Shown in pieces: positions 55,311 to 64,000 of a stretch of 64,000 nucleotides of DNA; the first letter of the stretch is position 1; each line of letters opens with the position of its first letter. The stretch lies in assembly GCA_037178625.1 (NCBI GenBank), contig CM074136.1:2480001-2544000 (forward strand). The letters run 5' to 3'. This DNA comes from Skeletonema tropicum (lineage: Eukaryota; Bacillariophyta; Thalassiosirophyceae; Thalassiosirales; Thalassiosiraceae). Under the pieces are notes generated by a model. The model saw only the letters and a program-made list of their open reading frames with translations, made no database searches and had not been told where the DNA came from. The position numbers and the translations under genes were made by a program.

Positions 55311-55619
55311 GCGCGTCCCAGATGTGGCTAGGATTCCTACTTTCCCACGTAGGATTCCCACCTCGGAATTTTACGTGGGAAAGTAGGAATCCTAGCCGTC
55401 AAAATTTGCTTCTGTGTCCCAGCACCAAATTCCCACTTTTCGAGGGCCTGCGCGATACTCCCCGTACAAAATAAAAAAATGCGTGGGATTCTGAGGTGGG
55501 AAAGTGGAAAAGTAGAATCCTACGTCGACGTGGGATTCTGGGGCGGACGTTTGATTTTGATTTTCAGAATAAAAATTCGACGTGGGAATTTGGGGTGGGA
55601 AAGTGGATCTGGGACACGC
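55311..55619. mobile_element. 309-bp TA-flanked MITE with nested inverted repeats
   Basis: Terminal inverted repeats GCGCGTCCCAGAT and its near-complement ATCTGGGACACGC bound the element, with TA on both sides (55309-55310, 55620-55621), as for Tc1/mariner-type insertions. Inside is a perfect 25-bp inverted repeat (55326-55350 and 55373-55397), and the motif TTCCCAC/GTGGGAA occurs about ten times in both orientations. It has no coding capacity. Confidence 0.8.
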
Positions 55620-55720
55620 TAATGCCTTTCTCTCTGTTCCACTTGTACTGCATCTACCTATATATACACATTGTTTCTCCTCCATTGTAACCCATCGATT
55701 GCATACACGCTTGATCCTAT

Positions 55721-55982
55721 GCGCTCGTTCTCTTTCTGTGTATCACTACTTACTCTATCTATTCTTCTCTTCTATATTTACGAGTGCATAATTTGTGACA
55801 GGTCTTTCCGGTGCTGTTCTTCAGTGTGTTCCGACTTCCGACTCTTTCTCTACAGATTTGCTTCCTCTCTTGCTTTTTCACGAGTATTGCTCATCGCTGC
55901 TGCTGTAAAGCCTTCCATCCCGGTCCGTGCGTCCATACGTGGTTCACTCCGTCCTCTTTGGATTGGTGGGTTTGCGGGTTCG
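55721..55982. repeat. Left copy of a 0.26-kb direct duplication
   Basis: Starts GCGCTCGTTCTCTTTCT and ends GTTTGCGGGTTCG; about 90-95% identical by eye to 56537-56803 in the same orientation. The duplicated segment contains a CT-rich part and a stretch including CCTTCCATCCCGGTCCGTGC. No gene is recognised; short open frames here are present in both copies. Confidence 0.8.
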
Positions 55983-56536
55983 CCCTTCTTGGGCTCTTTG
56001 CGCCAAATTTGAGGGTTTATTTTTGTCCACGACTGACGGACAGGAATTTCAAGCGAAATGACGGGTAAACCCTTGGGGTACGATAAGCTCTGCTTCGCTC
56101 GACTAATTATTAAACTAACTTTAAAAAACGCTCAAGCTCGAACGAAGCTTGGATTAAAGAGCCAGCCAGCTCAGTTTTTGCCGAAAGGATACAATAGTCT
56201 TGAACTTGCCGCCACTAAATGGACGCCATCCGCCATCCGTTTGGAGAAGGACGTTTGCATCTTGCATCTGACATTCCAAGTAACTTCCCGCTTTTTTTAA
56301 CAAGCCTTCCCGTTCCCGCGCGCCACTGACTTCCCGGTGCGTGCAGTGAAATGAATTTACCTTCGCGGTCAAGCAATCGCGCTTCGACACAAATAGCAGT
56401 GTCGTGTACTGGTGGGTCGGTCGGGTGGCTGGCGGACGGATCTTCTGTGGATGGCACGCACACTAAGTACCACTTTCTACTGCCAAATTAAATCAGAACT
56501 CAAAATTATTCCTGGTAAGCAAATATTTATTCATCT
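55983..56536. other. Interval between the duplicated segments
   Basis: No supported gene. Some open frames exist on both strands without domain support. Confidence 0.3.
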
Positions 56537-56803
56537 GCGCTCGTTCTCTTTCTTGTGCATCACTACTTACTCTATTCTTCTCTTCTATATTTACGAGTGC
56601 ATAATTTGTGACAGCACTTACCGTTTCCGGTGCTGTTCTTCAGTCTGTTCTGACTTCCGACTCTTTCTCTACAGATTTGCTTCCTCTCTTGCTTTTTCAC
56701 GAGTATTGCACATCGCTGCTGCTGTAAAGCCTTCCATCCCGGTCCGTGCGTCCATACGTGGTTCACTCCGTCCTCTGTTGGCATTGGTAGGTTTGCGGGT
56801 TCG
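56537..56803. repeat. Right copy of the 0.26-kb direct duplication
   Basis: Partner of 55721-55982. It differs by small indels (for example GACAGCACTTACCGTTTCCGG versus GACAGGTCTTTCCGG). The pair could be remnants of long terminal repeats of a deleted element, or a simple local duplication; target-site evidence is lacking. Confidence 0.75.
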
Positions 56804-57125
56804 AATAAGCACTCCATGAGAGCAACAATGGCCCGAAACAGCGTCATCACTTCACGATGACCAAATTTCATATTTATTGTACAGTTCATGTGGCAGATCT
56901 ACTTCACAAAGAAGTATTGTACATAGCTCTCAGTCGACTCAAGAGTCTTCTCAGCCATTCACAGATGCTTTTCTTGTTCAAAATACCAGTGATACGTAGT
57001 TTACCGTAGCACAGAAAAACCTAAAGCCCCACACACAGTACATCTACTTCTTTCAGTACTAATCATAATTATCTTTGTTATCAACGTCAATCGATATATC
57101 AATCTCATCCAATCCAATTACTTAC
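56804..57125. other. 3' flank of the sulfotransferase gene
   Basis: Presumed 3' UTR of the gene ending at 57126; nothing else seen. Confidence 0.3.
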
Positions 57126-58455
57126 TTAGTTGGAAGGGACACCATCTGAACTTTCCAAAGTATAGCGCTCAAAATGGCCCTTCGTGACAGCCTCATACTG
57201 CTTCTCATGCATATCCATTGCTGCATCATACAACATCTCTTCATACTTCACAAACTCTCGAAAGATCGCCATGAACTCCTCATCTTTCTCCAACTCTTTC
57301 AACACCGAACCAGTCGAGATATCCCCCCTATTGGATCCATTTGCTTTTGGCTCATCCTCACCAGTATATCTTGTAAAGAAATCTTGCACTTCTTCTTTTT
57401 TGCTGGAACTGCTTACAATTTGCCCCAATGCATGTTCAAATATTTTGATTGATTGAGGGACCATTTCAGTTATTCCTACGATGGCATTGTATCGCATCAA
57501 GTTGTCAATCGCAAGTTTGGTTTTGAGTGCCAACACTTCCTCGATAGTTTGCTCCAGTTCGATTTTGAACTGCTCTGGGGTGAGCAATTGACGGAAAACA
57601 TTTGGGCCGTGAGGAAATTTCAATGAGCCCACATACTCTCCATCGTTCCTAAATTTCCTGACCCTCTTCTTGATATCTTTCACAGTGTCTTCCAAAGTGT
57701 CCGTCTTGTCTTGGTTCCCCATTTTTTGCTGGTAGAGGACATGGCTGACAAATTTCGTCATTGGCTGCCGAAGGAAGACCATATGCCTCACTTGATACGC
57801 AGCATCATCACTATTATCTGGAGTGGTTGCAGCGTTGGGAAAGATATCATCTGCCATTCCAAAGCTAAAATGCCCTCCCAAGATGTCATAATGATCATGT
57901 AGGATTGTACTGTTGACATTGTCAATGCCTTGTGGAGCATTCACACCACCACTATCTTTGCATTCCCTTTATGTCTACATTTGCCAACTTATATTTACAT
58001 CTCTCTACTAGTGCAAGTGACTTCTTGCAAACGGTGGCATATTCTCTGAGGAATTCACGTATCGACGTTCCACCAGTTTTGTAAACGTGGACAAATGCAA
58101 AGAAAGGTCGCTGGTTGGTTATGGGGTCGAGGATGCCCCCCCTCTTTTGTCTGTCTGCTGCCTTACCACATGTCCATACGGTCGGTTCTACGGCCTTGGC
58201 AGCTAGTTCAGCGGTATACAATGATTTCGGATGTTGATCATGTTGATACTTCGTCCGTTGATGGGAAAAGTCCTCGGCACCAAGAGAGTTGAAGTTCTTT
58301 TGAATCGATGGAATTGTCATGAGCATAAATAATGTTGCTCCGAAAATACATAGCGACATGGATCTACAGAAGTAGTTGGTTTTTACTGCCGACAAGAAAG
58401 TTCGACATGAGGAAGTAGTGTTGCAGACGCTTCTTGTCATTTTTGCTTTTTGCAT
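57126..58455 (-). CDS. Carbohydrate sulfotransferase-like type II membrane protein (one frame break)
   Basis: About 440 residues from the ATG at 58455. A signal anchor (SMSLCIFGATLFMLMTIPSI) follows a short basic tail, giving Golgi type II topology. The 5'-phosphosulfate loop is FVHVYKTGGTSIREFL, as in heparan/chondroitin-type sulfotransferases that use PAPS; the 3'-phosphate site is probably HMVFLRQPMTKFVSHVL (Arg and Ser spacing as in that family). A conserved HFSFGM segment lies between. The frame breaks at about 57946-57965, where IKGMQR meets TAG and the next frame reads KDSGGVNAPQG; one base fewer joins them. The acceptor is unknown; sulfated polysaccharides are common in diatoms. Confidence 0.75.
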
Positions 58456-58937
58456 CAATGTTGTGTGTCTGTGGATATGGTAATGTTTGCCCTCTCTCTG
58501 CCGAGCTGATGTTTTATTTTGTTTATGTCAAAAGATGTAGTTGTGCTATGCAGTTGATAGTGTACCGACAGTTCTTTCCGTGTTGAGCTCGAGAAGGAGA
58601 TGGTGAAGTTATCAAAGATATCCTATGGACCATCCAGCAGCATGATAATAATATTATTCCACTTGGTTGTGAGCATTAGCTGTTAGCTTGCATCGGCGTG
58701 TAGAAGTAGTAGTTGACATTGAGCATTGAGCATTGAGCATTGAGAGAAGTAGAAAATAGAAGATGTTGGCGATTTTCTCGATCGTGAGATTATTTCCTGT
58801 TCCTTGTGGCGGGAAGACGGGGGACGCGTAGTTCCGGACTCTCGACCTATCTCCACCGCCGGAATGAGGGACCGACCACGGGAACCGACCGACCGTTGCA
58901 ACTGGAAACCACGATGAGATGATCATGAATCTGAACC
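58456..58937. other. Divergent promoter region with a 7-bp tandem repeat
   Basis: ATTGAGC is repeated four times at 58718-58744. Serves the divergent sulfotransferase and galactosyltransferase genes. No gene seen. Confidence 0.45.
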
Positions 58938-60448
58938 ATGGCAGTAGGTAAATCAGCCACCCCCACAAACCGCAACTTCAGCGGCACCAAACCCCGCAAC
59001 AGCAACCACAACCCCATCCAAATTTTCATATTCACCCTCCTCTTCCTCGCTATAGGGCTGCTATGTTCTGCAATTTATCTATCTAGGCAACTCGATTATT
59101 TGAAAAATAATCATCATGTGTTGAGTTCAAATAATAATAATGTACAAAGTGATGGAAGACTTGGTGCTGCGGCAATCCATAGGAACAATGCCAATATTGA
59201 CCGAAAGAGAGGCGGCACTGGTGGTTCAAGAGAGACCAAAGGGTACATCACCAAAAACAACTATTGATGATCACAAAAAAGTACAATCCACAGCTGCTGA
59301 CACCCCAATCATCACTGACAACCAATTACAATTAGTCCCTCACCTCATATCCACAACAACCACTGACTTTACCAACGTGAAGGAATACCCCAACGATCGA
59401 CTCTACTGCATGATCCCCTTTATATGGAACCCTCAAACCTACACGGCCATCATGACCACGTGGGGACAACGATGTGACACTATCCACTTTTTAACCGATG
59501 CCATGGTGGGTGGTCAGCTCAATGGAGATCACATTTCCTTTGACGACAGTGGTAATAATAACCAATTTGGTAGTACAGCAGATGATTCTTCTTCATCGGG
59601 GACCAAACCATACTGGGAATATCCACCCAACACCTTCCCCCCAAATGTCAAATTTATCAACATGACACGCTCATGGGAAAATTGCAACCCCACCACCGAT
59701 CGACACGGCCGCACCCAAAAAAAGGTATGTCGTCACATATGGGAGAAAATGTGGCGTTCGTGGGTCTATGTCGATGAACACCATAAAATCCGAGGCCGAA
59801 TGGTTCTGCAAGGTGGATTACGATACATTCTTCTTTCCAGATAATCTCAAATATTTCGTACGTGATGTAAAGCAGTGGGATCCATTAACGGAACATCATT
59901 ACTTTGGACATGTGATACAACATCGGAGTCGGAAGGATAAACCCATGGTGGTTGGGGCAAGTGCATGTTGGTCACGAAAGACATTGGGGGAGATTGCACA
60001 AGTGTACCGGACGATGCCCAAGGGGTCTACGAAGGGGGAGCGGGGGGAGTGTGAGGATCGTGCTCATGCGACGGAGGAGGTGACGACAAGTCAATGTTTG
60101 CGGGATCATTTGAATATTGAGCCAGAGGCAGCACGGGATGATCAATTGAGGGAATATATTACAATTGATCAGTATCATTTGGTTCTTACGTGGAATAGGA
60201 CCGAACAGGGCGAATGGTGGTATTGGAAGGGTAAACCGGAGGATGCTGGTCAGATGGAGAATACGATTGCGAGACGTCCGATTGGGATACACAAGTATAA
60301 AAAGCCGGAGGAGATATTGAGGTTGTGGGAGGAATTTTATGGGCCTAGTGGGAATGATGCTATGGAGAGGGTGGAGATGCAGAGGCATGGTGTGGGGGCC
60401 AAGAAGTTTTTGTTGGAGGTGAGGAAGGCCATGGGGATTGATCCATGA
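58938..60448 (+). CDS. Core-1 beta-1,3-galactosyltransferase-like protein, GT31 (two frame breaks)
   Basis: About 500 residues. An N-terminal signal anchor (IQIFIFTLLFLAIGLLCSAI) makes it a type II Golgi enzyme. C1GALT1-like motifs are RLYCMIPFIWNPQTYTAIMT then TWGQRCDTIHF, later EAEWFCKVDYDTFFFPDNL (the DYD being the DxD metal site), HYFGHV, and VVGASACWSRKTLGEIA, then EEVTTSQCLRDHLNIEP. The family adds Gal to GalNAc or related acceptors using UDP-Gal. The reading frame changes twice, once in the Asn/Ser-rich stem between 59140 and 59267 and once just before the DxD region near 59785-59800; each needs one base fewer. With those corrected, all motifs line up, so the gene may well be functional. 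Confidence 0.82.
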
Positions 60449-60623
60449 GTTTGTTACTAAAGTTTTGTGACTATTATAACAATTGATCATTGAAATGAAT
60501 GCGTTATTTTGAGTGTTTCATAATTTTCAACACTATTCCCATTTCAGTTCAGACAGAGAGGTCTTGCGTTGCAGTGTAATACACATCAGTGGCGCAAAAC
60601 TTAAGAATAAACTTTCTTTCTAT

Positions 60624-61541
60624 CTACAACACAAACCCCTCCCCATTCCAAGGCTCCCACCCATCCCCCACCTCTTGCTCCAACCTCCCCGACCAATTCA
60701 ACAACTCCACCAAGGTCCCATCAGCATCATATATAAATGCCATTTCATACACATCCCGTCCTATAATACGTTTGGTGGGTTGTAATGCTACCCTCATTGA
60801 TTTACCAAATGTGGATATTGATAATTGATTTAAATCATCTAGCCATTCTTGTAGATTGTACAAGGAACATGAGGAGGAAGAACCATCCTCCTTTGACACT
60901 ACTGTGGTGGTGGTTGCATCAATATTGGATATAAGACTTTCATCACCACTAATATTAGAGGGTTTGGGAATACAATGAGTCACATCCAAACAAAAATGAT
61001 TCAACCCTAACAATTCCTCACGTTTGGTTAGATCTAGTGCACGTTTTATCTTCCCCTCTGGTTCGTTGAGCATGTAGTCTGGTACTTCGATCAATTCAAT
61101 TCTAGATTTGATTGTTGTTGTTGTAGTAGTAGACTGTTGGTGTCCACTACTACTACTACTATTATCGTGAAGTAGTAGCCATGCTGCACGGGCAGGACCA
61201 GCGACAAATTTCGTTTCGACGTGAAATCCAAGTAGTGAATAGAATTTGATGGCATTTTCGATATTGCGTGTTTTGACTGCTACATGATGTGATTGAATGG
61301 CAGTGGATATTGATGATGATGATGATGGTGGGGAGGAGGCGGATGAGTTGAGGGAGGTGCTACTATCGCTGTTTGTGGTTGCGGATGTTGATGATGGGGT
61401 GGGAGAGGAGGAATGAAGAAGGTAGTGCGATCTTAGTCTGTTGTTTTGTGGTGAATTTGTTGATAGAAGAGATGAGCTTTGAAAAGCGGTCACTGTCGTC
61501 AAGGCCGAAGCCAATAGGGCAATTGAAAGATGTGACTTCAT
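60624..61541 (-). CDS. VOC (glyoxalase/bleomycin-resistance-like) protein, plastid-targeted
   Basis: A 305-residue intact, intronless protein. The first ~20 residues form a signal peptide ending TVTAFQSSS, close to the ASAF-type motif that directs diatom proteins through the plastid membranes; a Ser/Thr/Asn-rich transit-like stretch follows. The VOC fold begins near residue 83 (HHVAVKTRNIENAIKFYSLL) with a first metal-site-like His, then GLNHFCLDVTH and YEMAFIYDADGTLVELLNW, where the terminal Glu is typical. Poly-Ser and poly-Thr insertions enlarge the loops. The family covers lactoylglutathione lyases and dioxygenases; the substrate is not evident. Confidence 0.82.
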   Translation of the reverse strand: MKSHLSIALLASALTTVTAFQSSSLLSTNSPQNNRLRSHYLLHSSSPTPSSTSATTNSDSSTSLNSSASSPPSSSSSISTAIQSHHVAVKTRNIENAIKFYSLLGFHVETKFVAGPARAAWLLLHDNSSSSSGHQQSTTTTTTIKSRIELIEVPDYMLNEPEGKIKRALDLTKREELLGLNHFCLDVTHCIPKPSNISGDESLISNIDATTTTVVSKEDGSSSSCSLYNLQEWLDDLNQLSISTFGKSMRVALQPTKRIIGRDVYEMAFIYDADGTLVELLNWSGRLEQEVGDGWEPWNGEGFVL

Positions 61542-61743
61542 TATTCGTAGTTGTAGCTCCGTGCTGTGTTGTACAAATCAACGCTCTGGCTACGAAGTTG
61601 TACGATAGTGGGAGGATGGTAGGTGTGATGTCGACGCCATGGTCAAAAAATCAAAGCGTGCCAAAAATAATGAATCAGCTGCTGCTGACGTCATCATCCG
61701 GGGTATCAAGATAGGCATCCGAATCAACAAGATTAGGTACATA
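61542..61743. other. Divergent promoter region
   Basis: Upstream of the VOC gene; no separate gene is supported. Ends at the TA that flanks the adjacent MITE. Confidence 0.3.
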
Positions 61744-62084
61744 CTCCCTCTGTCCCACAAAAAAGTAGCGATTTGAATTAGAATGGCTTAAATTTCATCA
61801 ATTTCCGTCGAGGAAAATGCTATCGCACATCGTTGGAAAGCTTATTTCACGGCGGTTACAATGGAATCGAGGTAGGAGGTTGTTAAGCGGCTATTTGTGA
61901 TGATATTGTGATAAAGGACATTAAATTAATCTTAAACCTAACACTAATTCGAACCTGATGTGTGAAAAAGGGCCTCTCGGACACTTGTGTAGGATGGTAC
62001 TGTAGGAATTAATACCCAAATAGCTACTTTTTTGTGGGACTACGATTAACTTCAAATCGCTACTTTTTTTTGGGACAGAGGGAG
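61744..62084. mobile_element. Stowaway-like MITE (341 bp)
   Basis: Terminal inverted repeats of 34 bp with one mismatch begin CTCCCTCTGTCCCA at 61744 and mirror at 62051-62084. TA dinucleotides flank both ends (61742-61743 and 62085-62086), the hallmark target duplication of Tc1/mariner elements. The terminal sequence is nearly the same as that of plant Stowaway MITEs (CTCCCTCCGTCCC). A third, internal partial copy of the terminal repeat is at about 62022-62040 (TAGCTACTTTTTTGTGGGAC). No coding capacity. It sits in the divergent promoter between the VOC gene and the secreted hydrolase gene. Confidence 0.88.
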
Positions 62085-62401
62085 TATACAACATACGACC
62101 TATTTCTTCAAAGTCAGAATCGGTATTTTCAAAAAAAGGCGGGCACATCAAAGGAGAAGGCCCAACAAGCAACAACAGCAAGGAAAACGACAACGCCAAT
62201 CAAAACACCACCACCAACAGTTGTTGCGTTCTCGCTACTAAGTACATATACATTGGAGTCTTCAATACGCTCATGGCAGAGCCAATCAGCGTCGCAGTCA
62301 GGGAAGAGTTTCGTCGTCTCTCCTACACAGCTAAGCACTGAGATAGAGCCCCGGATATACTTATACTTGCTGCATAAATAGTAATCGTCACACTCAAAAA
62401 G

Positions 62402-64000
62402 ATGGTGCCGTCTCAAACACACATCCAGCTGATACGAACAGTATTCGTCCTCCTCCTCGTTTCAACTACTATTACATTTGTGGCATCTGCATCAACAACG
62501 TCAGCTAATGATAGATCCGAGAGAAGTGGCATTGTGATTCTTCCGAATCTCCGTCACAATGAAAACAACAGTGCATCTTCATCAACATCAACTTCAACTA
62601 ACAACAGCAGCAACAATGATGGATCCGAGAGCGACATTGTCCGCCTTCTCCGCCACAATGAAAACGCACTACACAATCTGGATGCTACAATAACAATAAA
62701 AGAAGAAGGAGAAATAACAACAACAGCTCCATGGTATCATCCAAGTAGTCGAAAACTCAATCCACTAACCACATGTCCATGGCCGGATGTGACCTCATTA
62801 GCCAATGTGAGATCAGGTCAATATGGGTCAAAGACTGGTGATTGCTTCTATATGTATTATGATTCTAGAAAATGTGATTTTGAGCACAAGTGTCCTTTGT
62901 ATGGTGAGTGCTAGTAAGGAGTGTCTTCTGCATTGGTTGCATGATATAGATATTTTACAAATACTTGTGTATACCTCACATGTTTGGAATGATTTATTGT
63001 TTAATATTTCCAATTTGAATCAACGTTGTTAGTTTATGTTGATGGAACAGCAAATGCAGCAGATATCGACGAGAGGGACACCACGTACATGATTGAAATG
63101 GCACAAAGAGGCTACATTGCAGTAGTCGTCGACTATGACGACACAGTGTTAAGCTACAGAGAAGGGTGTGACAACTTTCATCAAAAGTCGAAAAAGATAT
63201 TTGATGTCTCGGTAACTGGCAGTGTTCTTCATCAACTCTGCTATGAAGATAATGTTTTTGGACATTTGGATCATATTCCTGTGGATTGTGAGTTGGGTGT
63301 TGCCGTGAATGGATGGAGTCAGGGATCGCATGTGGCGTCATTGGCTGGGAATTATGCCCCCGAACTTGTCACTGCGGGTTTGTTTTGGGGAAATGGTGGG
63401 TCGATCATCTTCTTTTGCCCTCTCTATACCTTCTCTTTTTCTCTCTGAGCCGTCTCTTATAATTAGCTCACTTTCTCATCGTTTTGTCGTAAATACATCC
63501 TGCAGGAAACAATAATTGGGCATGTGCACTCAGTTACCCAAGATGTATGTTCTGCGTGAATACAGATGTCTCTTGTATGAATTCGAACTACATCTCTCTA
63601 CCAAAAGAGAAGCGGAGGAACATTAGTGGTATGAGTTGCAAAAACGAAATCAATGATTTATTCATGTTGTAGTATTGCTTGCTATTCTTGGGTTAACATA
63701 TTCCATGTTGTTGTCCTTTCTATCTATTCATTGTTCTTCCACAGGTGATCAAGATAGATTCTTTGGTGCCTGTGAAGATAACTGGGGCGCAAACAATCGG
63801 GAGAATGTTATCAATCAACTTCAGGCAATCTCGGGGTATTCCTGTGCATCTGCTCGAAATAATTGTTTCCGACAGAACCTCAATAACGCAGGGTACTTTG
63901 TCATCCCAGAGAAAGGTCATGACTTTATGGATTTAAATCCAGCATCCGAATTTATGGATCGTGATACTGCTTGGGGCTTACCTTCCAACTTGGACTGGTT
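62402..64000 (+). CDS. Secreted alpha/beta hydrolase, 3' end beyond the window
   Basis: Exons 62402..62903, 63033..63395, 63506..63628 and 63745 to beyond 64000; all introns are GT-AG (GTGAGT, GTGGGT, GTATGA donors). A signal peptide (FVLLLVSTTITFVASA) is followed by a Ser/Thr/Asn-rich spacer with many N-glycosylation sites, then a Cys-rich hydrolase domain. It reads VYVDGTANAA (strand and oxyanion region), VVVDYDDTV, GWSQGS (nucleophile Ser), GDQDRFFG (candidate Asp) and EKGHDF (candidate His), so the triad looks complete. The domain has extra cysteine pairs, as expected of a lumenal or extracellular enzyme. The substrate (ester, lipid or peptide) is unknown. Frames join without breaks. Confidence 0.85.

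Noticed and set aside
56788..56812. Possible tRNA 3' half (GCGGGTTCGAAT)
   Set aside because: No matching acceptor stem, D-arm or anticodon arm upstream, and the other copy of the duplication lacks the continuation.
1..64000. CRISPR array, bacterial operons, riboswitches or rRNA
   Set aside because: Introns, signal peptides and gene families are eukaryotic; repeats found are satellites, MITEs or coding repeats without the spacer pattern of a CRISPR array.

Overview
This is eukaryotic nuclear DNA, most likely from a diatom, and by gene flavour perhaps a centric one. Genes lie on both strands, are mostly single-copy, and have zero to six short GT-AG introns (about 80-360 bp). Proteins carry stramenopile hallmarks: a gametolysin-type M11 metalloprotease, Pro/Ser-repeat FG-GAP proteins, an LRR protein with several C-terminal membrane segments, and a VOC protein whose signal peptide ends in an A-F-Q boundary like diatom plastid presequences. 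The species cannot be fixed from sequence alone.

Layout. 0-9 kb is gene-dense: ALG14, a TrhO/TSTD2-like rhodanese protein, ALG9 and an M14 carboxypeptidase-like membrane protein. 9-20.4 kb is an accessory region: a MORN pseudogene cut off by an 81-bp G-run array, a Helitron fragment, a lysine- and cysteine-rich secreted repeat protein flanked by 0.4-0.5 kb direct repeats, a SET-domain pseudogene, one intact glycosyltransferase-like gene and a fucosyltransferase-like pseudogene. 20.5-34.5 kb holds an acidic repeat protein, an amino-acid transporter, a prolyl 4-hydroxylase, the M11 protease, an alpha/beta hydrolase and an ankyrin protein. 34.9-42 kb has a large fold-back element, a disordered Gln/His/Pro protein and a broken FG-GAP gene. 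42.7-55 kb has a probably mitochondrial cyclophilin, a fusion of a tubulin-tyrosine-ligase-like ATP-grasp domain to a class V aminotransferase, an exostosin (GT47) and an LRR membrane protein. 55-64 kb has two TA-flanked MITEs, a duplicated 0.26-kb segment, a sulfotransferase, a core-1-like galactosyltransferase (GT31), a plastid VOC protein and the 5' part of a secreted alpha/beta hydrolase.

Functionally, many genes serve glycoprotein biosynthesis or the secretory route (ALG14, ALG9, GT31, GT47, a GT-like protein, a fucosyltransferase remnant, sulfotransferase, prolyl hydroxylase). I see no operon-like logic; the genes are independent.

A recurrent oddity is that many conserved genes have single-base frame breaks. 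Most are restored by dropping one base, and two lie at 7-base G/C homopolymers where one more base is needed. Residual sequencing indels are the simplest explanation, so gene models marked as broken should be read with that in mind. The strongest novelty candidates are the TTL-aminotransferase fusion (44.0-47.2 kb), the Lys/Cys-rich secreted repeat protein (13.2-14.6 kb) and a MITE with plant-Stowaway-like termini (61.7-62.1 kb).
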